NCBI GenBank assembly: GCA_034401795.1
Contig: CM067360.1
Coordinates: 122,560,430 to 122,624,429, forward strand
Length of the DNA stretch: 64,000 bases
Direction of reading: 5' to 3'
Source: Chaetoderma sp. LZ-2023a
Taxonomy: Eukaryota > Mollusca > Caudofoveata > Chaetodermatida > Chaetodermatidae
Below, one piece after another: positions 36,701 through 48,700 of this stretch. Position numbers and translations under genes: made by a program. The notes under the pieces are model-generated. The model saw only the letters and a list, made by a program, of their open reading frames with translations. It was not told the DNA's origin and made no database searches. Numbering within the stretch: position 1 is the first letter of the stretch; every line of letters begins with the position of its first letter.

Positions 36701-39700
36701 CAGTTTTAGCCCATCTCTAGCTATGTTCATTTGCCTGCATTTTCATGGCAGATTTGGAAACCAGATTACTACAATCCGCTCCATCCCAATCAGCCCTCAA
36801 TGTCAGATACATAGACGACATCTTCATGATCTGGGAGCATGGAGAGAAAGCCCTAGAAGACTTCATCTCACACATGAACTCTTCTCACAGCAGCATCAAA
36901 TTCACAATAGAAGTTGCAGGTATACTTCCTCGACACTTTAGTAAACCAGATTGAGTCAAATGACATTATATTTTATCTTTACACCAAACCAACAGATACC
37001 CATGGCTGCCTCCATTACGAATCAGCACACCCATCATCTTGCAAAGATGCCAGCCCATACAGCCAATTTCTGGCCCTGCGACGCATCTGCACCAGGACCG
37101 TAGACTATGATCGCAATAGTCTCCTACAAGGACATTTTGAAAATAGCGGATACGCAATTGTTATTCTCACCACAGCCAGAGCCAGAGAGCACAACATAGA
37201 AGATCTGCTACACCCTGCGCCTAGAACCAATAATATCAAACTACCATCCATATCCACCACATCTGGACCTGCTTTTAGAAACCCCTCGCCCATACAGACT
37301 TAGCCTACACCACCAAAATAATAGGCAATTGTCAAACAAGAAACATTGTCTATCTGCTCACCTGCAGGAAAGGCCACAAACAATATGTGGGAGAAATATT
37401 GCACCCCTTCAAAATACGCATCCAAGAGCACCTAGGCTCCATCACAAACCTGTACAAAAGCGAGCGTTACGACACTTCAGTGTCCAGACACTTGGACATT
37501 CCAGAAACGACATGAGTTTCAGGATAATCCTGGTCCTCAAGTCCGACCCAGCGGACAGCAACTCCACAACATGGAGGAGACAGAATGAAAGCCACTGGAG
37601 ACACCAACTCCACACACTGGAACCTATAGGCATCAACCAATCGGGCTAATCTGGTCATCACTTCTCTGACAACAAGTTCACCAGTAACTTCCCAGTCAGC
37701 ATGTAGTTATAAAAGAAAATGTTTATTAAATAGTAAAGACATGCAATTCATACAACCTGACAGACTATTAAACGTTTAAGACAGACTTAAATCGATTCAT
37801 TCATAACATAATGATTATGATGTCACCCTACACTTCAAGTAATTGATTATGACATCATATGATGAATGGATAAACTGGAACGGTCAATTAGGTTAAATGG
37901 TAAACCCTTTAAAAAAATGTTCCTATTGCTTTAACGATCCTGCCTCATTGCCACATCTTGTATGCATAATCACCGCTGGTTCGGCAATTGTTTAATGAAA
38001 CTGATCATGGAGTGGAATGATTGTCATGATGTGTGAATACCTCGTCTATAAAATGATGTTAGCTCCAGTCTGCCGGGATGAACCTGCCCATATATGTAAA
38101 GGACCTTTCCATTTGATCCATTCATCATCTGATGTCATATGATGTCATAATTAACTAAGTGACGTGTAGGGTGACTTCATAATTAATTTTTGTATAAATG
38201 ACTTGATTTAGTCAGTCTTTAATGCTTAATAGTCTGACACATTGTATGAATTGTATGTCTTTACCATTTATGGCTTTAGAGCAATAGCAATATTGTATTT
38301 GGCGCATTATAAACTCTTGTAAATTATATTATATTATAAATTATATAATAAACATTCTGTTGAATATTTTGAAACTTATTTGACTGGTGGCTGTTGCTGC
38401 CATCGGCAGCACCAACACCCAGTCAAATTAGTTTCAAAATATTTAAGAGCTTACCTGTATAGCTTTCTGGAAACTGATAGTCTGGAAGTTCAGGAATCGA
38501 TCGATCCCAACACAAGCGAGGTGTGGGTGGAGCGTAGCTAGTGATGGGCGGGGCATAGCTAAAACTGGACAGGTCCATTACATGTATTAGAGAAAATATA
38601 AACACCAGTATTTTTCACTATGTCAGGACCTTCCGCAAAGGGATGCATGATTTACGGGTATGGCCAGATGTGGAGGCTGACCCTAAAACTCCAACCACTA
38701 CACCAGGTAAATGTAAGGATGGAACAGACCAGATGACTCGTTTATCAAAGGTAGGTATATAGATTTATTAACCTTTTAATGGTTATGCCGGCCAAAACCA
38801 GCCACTGTTATTGTCTTGTGGAATGTCAGTGTATCTAAATATTGGAGATCCCCCCCCCCCAGCCCGGGGACCCCATGCCCTGAAATCTGGGCGTCCCCAG
38901 CTGAAGTCTTGGGGTCCCCAAACTCAAATTTGGAATTTCAATGCAGTATTATCTCATCCATGGTAAAATTGGAGGGTACCATGAATTATGTATGTCCCCT
39001 GCTAGATTTTTAGATATTGTTATGCAAAAGCCTGTAAACCTACTTACTGTAGTATTTAACAATCATACAAGATTTTCAGGGGTCCCATGGGACCCACTGC
39101 CATTACTTTTGGGGGTCCCAGGCTGAATTTTTGGGGTATATACCCTCAAAAGGACCCGTATGAAAATCACTGTTTACAGGCCAAGAGAATAAAATTTTTG
39201 AAAATTTACCACTGGAATGTATGGCTTGATATCCATTGTATTCTCTTGGCCGATAAATGGACATTCAATAGGCAGATATTTAAATTTTCTTGACTGAATT
39301 TGACCATTAAAGGGTTAATGGAGGGATCCGATTGGTCACTCAAATATGTGATGTCATAATCAAAATATATTAAATTTTTCAAAACTAACACTTAGTGCAA
39401 ATCACTCATTTATAAAACTGTGTACAGTACAGCTCAGAGTTAATTTAACGTACGAACGGGTCTGAAATGCGTGCATGATGCGTTGAAGGCCTGTTTCCAA
39501 CGCATCGGTTTTAAAAACACAATGCATTCACAACGCATCTAGTTAATTTTTTTGATGCATTTAAAATAATAAATATATGCATTGAGAACGGGCATTAAAT
39601 GCGTAAATAAGCCAAGTTTGAACTTGTTTGATGTCCCCCAGAGATAGTGTCAAACGTGTTGTTAAAAGCAAAATGGGAGAGACACCAAATTTTAAATACA

Positions 39701-42700
39701 TTAAAGATTCATATGTGCATTGCATAATACCTGGCGTACATACCAACTCCATGGCTCCAACTACCCGGGATCCAATCAAACTTAGCGGTACATTTCAAAA
39801 TTATAAATATTACGAAGCACAAAATCATGATTCCTGGTTGAGAATTAATGTAACGATGCGCCCCTGAACGTTTTGCGCCCCTGAATGTTTTGCATCTAGT
39901 GCAAGAATCGTAAGTATCGGTTCGTTTCGCATTTAACTTTTATAAACATCCAGCGCAGCGAAACATGCCGACTAGCGAGATTTGACATAGGTTAATCATC
40001 GTGAAAATTGTCCGTAAGCAACTTCATTATCACTTATACGCATCACCTGTGTTCGCAATGAACAGACAGCGAATAAACGCAAAGTTATGGATTAAAGATA
40101 TCAAAATATAGCTTATGTGTACCAATGCTCGACTAATGTAGACGCTTTTTATTAAAACATGCAGATGGTGTGGTTTTTATTGATAATATGACACACAAAT
40201 TAGCAGATTTGTGTCCGCTACCGCAATATCCCCATCAGTGCTCTACACGAAAAAAGACTAGTTTAGGGGTAGTTATGAAATACTATGCGCCCCTAAAGCT
40301 GTAACATGTACCGATATCTCATTGGCTTTTCGCGGAAATAAAACGGCCGTAGTGATTTAATGATTTTCTTTTTTTGACATTCGGTAGTTTTCGGATTCAG
40401 TAGATTGCAATGTAATGTAGCCGAGTATAACACATTGTTGTCGCCTCACTCGGGAACCAGGCCAAGGAAATGAGCAATCGCCGCACCCCCCTCTACGTAG
40501 CAATAACATAGCTAGATGATAAATAGTGCCTTAATAAACCCGTGAAAGTTAACATTATAAATAGTCAGGGAGATAATTTCACTATATTTCATGAACCAGA
40601 CATTGTTTGTTTTATTAATTTAAAAGTCAGTGGGCGCTAGTAAGATATTGCTTTATTGTTTTTAAAAGCGGCACCGCGAATACGTGTACATTTTGCGTTC
40701 CGCCATTGTTGATCGTGAGTTGCTCAGAGACTGGTTAAAATAAATCATGCCATCAATTCATTATGAATGACAATGAGACACGTGATAAAAATTTTACTAC
40801 GATAGTAATTTTCATTCATTCATAATGATGTCAGATGTCCAGCAAGCCAATCAAATTACGGCTACGCTTTTCCGAGAATCTACGACTGCGCATAATTATC
40901 GATCAACGAGAGTCCCGCGAGGCATTTCTCATTAGTGGTGAATTTAGGCAGTGAATAAGTAACCGGGTTCATTTTGTTCTGTAACAATGGAATGTTTACG
41001 TTACCAGGCAGCTGTATCGGAACTGATAATGCGACATACTGCCAATTATTCAACATGGAATGAGGCCTCCCCCTAAAATCATGACAGGAATTTCGCGAAA
41101 ATTTATGGTACCCTGGCAAAATATAATTGCATAATGTGTGTATGCCCGAGTAATCGGTTGCCCTTCTTGGTTGACTCGCATAATGTCGTTATACCAGCGC
41201 GGCGTAATTATGAACGCGTTTTATGCTATCAGATTTCAAACGATTTTTCTAGCCAATATCATAAATGCGTTGTGTAATAAGTTCTGACGCATTGTCTAAC
41301 TGTTTCCAACCCATTTGTTTTACTTTCACACTGCGTTGTTTTACCGTTCACAACGGGAAAGTAATGCATCCATTATTTTAAAATAGACCCGCTATGTACG
41401 CGTCATGCACGCATTGCAGACACATTTTATGTTAAGTTAACTCTGAGCTGTACCGTACCTCCGTCGCATCTTTTTGAATCACAATTTATAAATACACAGT
41501 CTTTCGGCCTATGCTAATAGATTAATTAAGTCGGCTTAAAGGATTACTGTTTAGAACCTAGCTGGTGAATGGTTGAGCCAGTAGGGGAAGTTGTACTTTT
41601 ATATGAATGTCTTTAAAATCCAGTCCAGCCAATAGATTCAAATAAAATTGGAATCTAAATCTAAAATGGCATCTATGTTTCTAGTTAGTTAATCATTTAT
41701 TTAATTTGGTTAATCAGCCAAAAACGGCCTCTACAGTGGTCTTGAGAAATATCCATTTGTAGACCAAGAGAAGACTATTTTTGAAGATTTACCACTGGAA
41801 TGACTGAATCGATAACCGAGCCAGTCATTCCAGTGGTAAATTTTCAAAAATAATCTCTTGGCCTGCAAATGGACATTTTCTATGAGAAAATTTAAATTTT
41901 CTTTGAAGAAATTTAACTCTTAAAGTGTTAAAGTACACATAATGTAACAGATAGATTTATTTGAAATGTATGCATTTTACTAAGTTATGGGAACTTTAAT
42001 ATATCATATTCCAAGTTTTATGTCATTACCTTTCTGGGAAAGAGGGTATTGGATTCAGGTGTGCATGCATGTATACTGTATACATGTGCGTGTGAGAGTG
42101 TTTGGAGTTGTTGAAACTGCTGGTCCGATTTGCCTCACGTTTTAACACAAGAAAGGCTAATTTTGTACTCTTGAGATTCATTGGTCACAAGCTGGAAAAC
42201 ATTTGGAAAAAGCTTAATTTAAAAAAAAAATCTGAAAAAATTGGTGGGTAAGATTCTGTGATCACTGATTGTTATTCTTTTGTATGTAATTAAGTTAATG
42301 TTTAATCTCTATTTTAGATGACAAAGCGACATCGGGATGGTCACATGCCGAAAGTGGACTGGTTAGACAGATTAACATTTCGTGAAATAGAGATGATTAA
42401 TGAAAAAGAAAAGCGGGACTCAAATTTTATGTATCTGATGATTGAGTTTCCTCATGTGCATTTTGATGGCAGTGAGTTCTCCATTGTCTACTTTGAAAAG
42501 GTAATGACTGACTGATAGGCCTTTCAGCAGGGTTTGAAGTTAACCTGGATGAGGCAATAACACAGTACAGTTCATAAATAAGGCCAGATGTTTTCAAAAC
42601 AAAAACCGGAGCATATTAGTTTGTACAATTTTGTACACGATGCAAGAAATGCTTTGTTGAATATTTTAGACTTAATTTGATTGTAAGCCATTGCTGCTGC

Positions 42701-45700
42701 AATGTTTTATTTTGTTTTGGGAACATATTAAATTATTTTTGAGCTGTTCTGTACAAAGTGATTGTGACTAGGAAATTCTGCTAACACTCATGGCTTTATA
42801 CTAGCACTTTAGGCCATCCTTATTTCTCAAGACCACAACAGACGCCATTTTTGGCCAGCTTGCGTGTTAACCCTTTGACACTGATATCAGCCAAAAACGG
42901 CTTCTGCAGTGGTCTTGAGAAATATCCATTTGCAGAGCAAGAGAAGACTATTTTTGAAAATTTACCACTGGAATGACTGGTTCAATATAAACCGAGCCAG
43001 TCATTCTAGTGTTAAATTAAAAAAAATAGTCTTCTCTTGCTCTGCAAATGGACATTTCCTATGAGAAAATTTAAATTTTCTTGAACAGATTTAAGTGTTA
43101 AGGGGTTAAAGCATAAACAGAGTTGTTTCTTATGCGAGATGATGTGCTGTTCTCCGCAGGATGGTGATGATCCATTGGTGTATAACACTCATGCAGAGAT
43201 CGTGAGTCTTCCTGATCCAGAGATTATGATGGTACGTAATGAGAAAGATGCAATGATAGATGAACTACGGTAACACGATAATGACGTCGTGAGGTTATAA
43301 AATACCTATCATAGACAGTAACATTGCGCCCCTCCCCCCCCCCCCCTCCCCCCCAAAAAAAATAAAATTGTAAAATGTGCACCAGTTTCTTTGCACAGTA
43401 AAAGATAAAATAATGGCATCAGCGTGGTACGGGTTAATGAAATACTGCATAGAAAGTCATCTGTTCACTGGTCAAATAGAGGAATACATTTCTAGCTATA
43501 CCCCACCCATTTATAATAGTGCCCGGTCAATTTAGTTTCAAAATATTCAACAGAATTTGTATTAAATTGTAATATAATCGAAAGACATAAAATTCATACA
43601 TCTTTGTAACAGACTTATGTCATTTTAATGGACCTTTTCAGTTTATCCATCAATCATATGATGTCATAATCAACTATGTGGCGTGTAGGATGATGTCATA
43701 ATCAATGACATCATGAATGATGTAGATAAGTTCATCACGAATGCTTAATTGGTGATCGACTAAGTGTTGTTGTTGTACGAATGTATGTCTTTACTATTTA
43801 ATAAACATGCTGTTGAATATTTTAAGACTAATTTGACTGGGCGCTGTTTCTGCCATAGGCAGCAACAGTACCCAGTCAAATTAGTCTCAAAATTTTCAAC
43901 AGCTTACCGGTATAGTTTTCTGGAAATTGATAGTCAGGCAGTTCTGGGATCGATCGATCCCAACATGGGCGGAGTGCGAGTGGAATTTAGCTAAAACTGG
44001 ATTTTTCCATTGTGACATCAGCTAACAAGTGATGTAAATAACGGTATTTGATTATGACATCATATACTTGAGTAACAGGTCAGATACCGCCATGGCAATC
44101 TGCTTACATGGTGTAATAAGTTGAGCTAATTAATGCCATTCTGTTATGATGATGGTGAATCCATATGTTTTATATAATTATGGAAATATGCATGCGATTG
44201 CAGCATGGGCATAACAGCATTTTCACTTCAAGAGTATGCTTACCTCCCTAATACTCTTTGATATTGCTAAATATCGGCTTTCACTCAATAAAAACTAAGG
44301 TTAAAAAAGTTACGTGCCCCTACTGGACAGGTAGTCAGATGACAGTCTGGCGGATGCTAGCCCCACCACCGTGCATGCGCAGACTAGTACTTCCTCTTTG
44401 CTAATTTATTGGCGGAGAGTCCACATGCAAATTTTTGCTATAAAGTTTCTGCTGGTTTTTCCACTCAAATAATAGAAAAAGAATACCTGAGAATTATGTC
44501 AGAACACGCTATGTCTCCAGAGGAGGGCCCAGGACCTAATTATCAGGTGAATTCAACTACACTTTAGCGAGTTTGTTCCGTTGTAATGTGTTTCCGGGAC
44601 TCACGTTTAGAGTGATAAGCGCCTAAAAAACTGGTTTATTTATATTATGGCGCTATGAAATACAAATCTCTCTTTGTGTTTATGTCCACAGGTATCTATC
44701 TATGATTGATCAGGACAGCACATCATCAGAGGGTTTGTTTTTCTCTCCACCAAGGTTCCATTTCCTACTAACATTGTTAGGTAATCTAACCAAAAATTCT
44801 ATGCCCAATGAGTTGGAGGCCTCGGAATAAGGTCTTCTCACTTTGCCCTCTTGGCCCACTTCCTTCCCCTTTTAGGTGGAGAGAGTTAAGAGGTCATGGT
44901 GTTGATGGAGCTTCCAGTGCATCAGAGCGGATGGTTTGTCTATGCTAAAGACTCATGTATTCTAGTTATGATATGAGGCACTTCAATTATATTTGAAAAT
45001 ATTTATGAAATCTGCTGCCATTTTATCATTGTTTATCTGATGTTTGTATAGTCTATATACACTATCCTTTCCAGTTAGGATGTTCTGGATATGAATACAA
45101 TTCGTCCTTACACCTGGATGTTTGTTTCGGATCGATTTAACTTCTTATTTTTGAAGTTATGACGTCATAATCAGCCTTGCACCTTTCTTCATTAAATGTG
45201 TTGTCCAACGCTGATTTAATATTAGCTTGGGTCTTTATGGCCCCCAGCCTCCTTGTTTATTTTGGTTTTGAGTTTTCTAATTCAATAACTGAAATACTCA
45301 TTGTCTTCATCCTCTGGCTTGTTTCAGAGACCTGGTCGTCCTTCATGTGGAAGGTTTATCAAGGATAGATTCACCCCCCCCCCCACTTATGCTCCCAGTG
45401 CAGCCCATGTGGGCCATTGCTTAAATGTGAGATCTGTAAAAAGTGTGGGGGGGGGGTTAGAGCTAATGTCTGAATTTTTATCATTGCAGTCCAAAGAGAA
45501 GGCTCTAGAGGAGGAGAGGAAAGTTAAGAAGGAGGGTTCTGGTAAGAAGGGTAAGAGGAAGGCCTCGTCCTCTATGGATATGGAGGCCTTCCGTATTGAG
45601 ATGATGGGAGAGATGAAGAGGACAATTAAGGATTTGGTCCCAGAGTTGCTTCGTGGCATGCTTCCTGGTTCAAATCCTTCGTTGTCCTCTTCATCTGCTT

Positions 45701-48700
45701 CGGAGCAGATAATCCCCGCCTCTGAATCGGTGCTACCTATGGACCTACCAGTTTTCGTCCATGATTCAGAGGTGACCCTAATAAAGGGTAATGTCCACTA
45801 TGAGAACGCAGGCTTGCCGCGCCAGTTGTTCGTGGACAGGTGTCACTGGAGCCTGGTGCCTGTTTATCAGGCCAGGATTATCCGCACACCATAGGTACCA
45901 ATTCCTCCTATGGTACCTTTCCTGGCCAGTCCGGGTTAGCATTCTTCGCTGACCTGGAGTCTAATTTTTCTGGCCAGGAAGAAAAGGATTATCTGCTGGG
46001 TTCTTCTTCTGGTGCCATGGCCATGGATATTGACGCACTTGCACCCCTCGCGGGGAATACGAGCGACATTATCCATGGTACTATTCACACAGGAGTAGCA
46101 TTCACGGCGCAGCAGGTAGCCCGGGCTGGACCTGATGGCCAGTATTACCGCATACCTTGGCTTGCCGATGGTGTAGCTAGTGCTGGTCAGGGCCATGGTG
46201 TGGCGCAAAATTTCCCCACGCAATACCACGGCACCTGCTCCTGGTCAAGCTAGTCAGTTTAGCATGCCTGTTCTTTCAGGCCTGCATGCTTTCTCTGGCT
46301 TGCCAGGAGTATCAGTTCTTCCAGCCACTCACACGCCTGCGATTGTTCAGGAGGATGACGAAGGCCCTAGTCTTGTAGAGCATTCGCAGGTGGCCACAGA
46401 GGAAGACTGGTCTGACGCTTATCAGTGGCTAATCAACGTCAGGGCAGGTCTTGCTGTGGATCGGTCAGCCAGTCAACGGGACCAGCACCTGTGGTTGGCA
46501 GGTAAACCGACTATTACCGCTATGCCATCTCTGCCGTTGGCTGATCATATTGTCGATATGTTCACTGCGGCGGAAATGTCCATTAAGGCACATGGACGTT
46601 TAGCAAAGGCCCCTCATGAGGTGGCAAAGCGATGCCGTATTGTAGCTGATCAATATCAGTTATACGGTGTAGTGCCTAAGCCAAGCGCGGATGATCATGC
46701 TGCGCTAGGCGAAGACATGCGGCCAGGCTCCCGGTCTGACACGGGAGCGCTGTGCTCGAACGTTTTGCGTTCGGCTAACACCGCATTGCGCAATGCGGAG
46801 GAGAGTTCGAGGGCGTCTATTTCAGCGCTTTCACACGTCTCACAGCGGTTACAGGGGGTAGTAACGGCATCCGCATTGCGCCAGCCTAGTCCGGTGACTG
46901 TCCAGAGAGCCAGGCAAGATGGAATTAACTTGACTTTGGACTGTTTAACCCGGTCTGTAACCAGCAGTGTCTGGGTGAGGCACACGTTTTCTCTTGATAA
47001 CTTGTGCCCGTCCCAGGATTTGTATAATAGGCTGCTGCGTACGCCTATGACAGGTCCTGGTCTCTTTGGAGGTGAGGGATGTAGGCACCTCTTGGAGAAT
47101 GGTTACCCTGGTCAATAACCAGAGGACATTGTGTGACCAATTTGAAGTGCTCCGCAGAGGGGTGCAGGCTCATCCGGCGCATGCAGCTGTCCGCGCGGGC
47201 CGTGGTGCGCGAGGATCTGGTCGTGGTAATCGTACCTGATGAGGCGATTGCCACTTGCGCTCCTTATGTCCACCTCTCCCTAGGTGGACCAGTGGGAGGC
47301 CGATTGGCCAACCACATGCAAGAGTGGGGACAGTTGACTCAGGACCGTTTAGTCTTGCGATGGCTTTCAATCAGGTATCATCCCGACTAGATAACAGGCC
47401 CACCATCGCGACTGTCTCTGGTGCCAGTCTGGACTCAAATTCCAAGAGATCCAGATCAGTGGTTGTGTATAGAGGAGGAAATAAATTCCCTCATACTCAA
47501 AGGAGCAATTCAACCGGCACAAAATTGCCCGGGCTTCTATTCAACCGTGTTCCTAGTAACGATAAGCACTGGAGGATGGAGACCAATTCTCAACCTCAAG
47601 CCATTCAACAAGTTGATAGATACACCCAGTTTCAAAATGGGGACCGTGAAATCAGTGTTGGCAGGGTTGGAGAAGGGAATGTGGACAGCATAGATTTATT
47701 CGCAACGAAGAAGAATGCGAAGATGACGACGTATGTCTCTCCGATTCCATATCCGAGCGCTATCGCAACAGATGCGTTAGCTATCAGCTTGGTGGGAATG
47801 TATGCATACGCATTCCCTCCAGCAATCCTGATTCCAAAAATTCTTCAGAAAATCAGACAGGAGGAATGCCAAGTGCTTCTGATCGCCCCAAATTTGTCAC
47901 ACCGATCATGGTATACGGATCTGCTGGACCTTCTGGTCTGCAATCCTGTTCCTCTGCCTCTGATGGACAACATAATCTTCCAGGGCAAGGCCTTGCACAA
48001 CAATCCGTCAATGTTCTAATTGACTGCGTGGATGTTGTCAAGGAATCTAGAATTAAGGAGGGCTTTTCTGAGCAAGCCGCCATGTTCATGGCAAAAGCCA
48101 GAAGGGGGTCAACCGCCAGAGCATATAATTATAAAATCAACAGATTTGCAGAATGGTGCTCAAAAAGATGTATTAATTCTATGGATTCATCTATTCAGGT
48201 AGTAGCCGATTTCCTCTGTCACCTGTATGATGCCTATAGTCTCAAGCCTAACTCTATTGCTGGCTATAAGTCAGCTTTAATGACAGTTATCCCTTGCTTG
48301 GCTAATAGGGGAAGTGATGAAGTAAATACATTAAATACTTTAATCAAAGGCATGGGAAATCTAAGACCAAGGAATCCCCCAGTGATTCCGTCTTGGAGTT
48401 TATCACTAGTGCTTCAGGTACTAGCTGATAAGCCATTTGAACCACTAAGTTCCATTTCTATAAAAATGTTGACACATAAGACTATTTTTAATTGCTGTGG
48501 CCTCGGCTAGGCATAAAAGTGAGATTCATGCCTTATCAGCCGAGGCGAGGCAGACCGTTTTGTGGTTACAGGGGAAGGCCTTAGGCTTCTACCTAAGATA
48601 AATTTCATGGCTAAAAACCAGTCTTTGAAATATCCAGGTCAACCTATATTTTTACCAGCTTTGACTAGATATGATCCTGATTCAAAAGCATGGTGTCCAG

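Noticed and set aside
39628..39867. 79-codon frame in the 2-kb TIR element as a transposase remnant
   Set aside because: No catalytic or DNA-binding motif could be seen and the frame is short.
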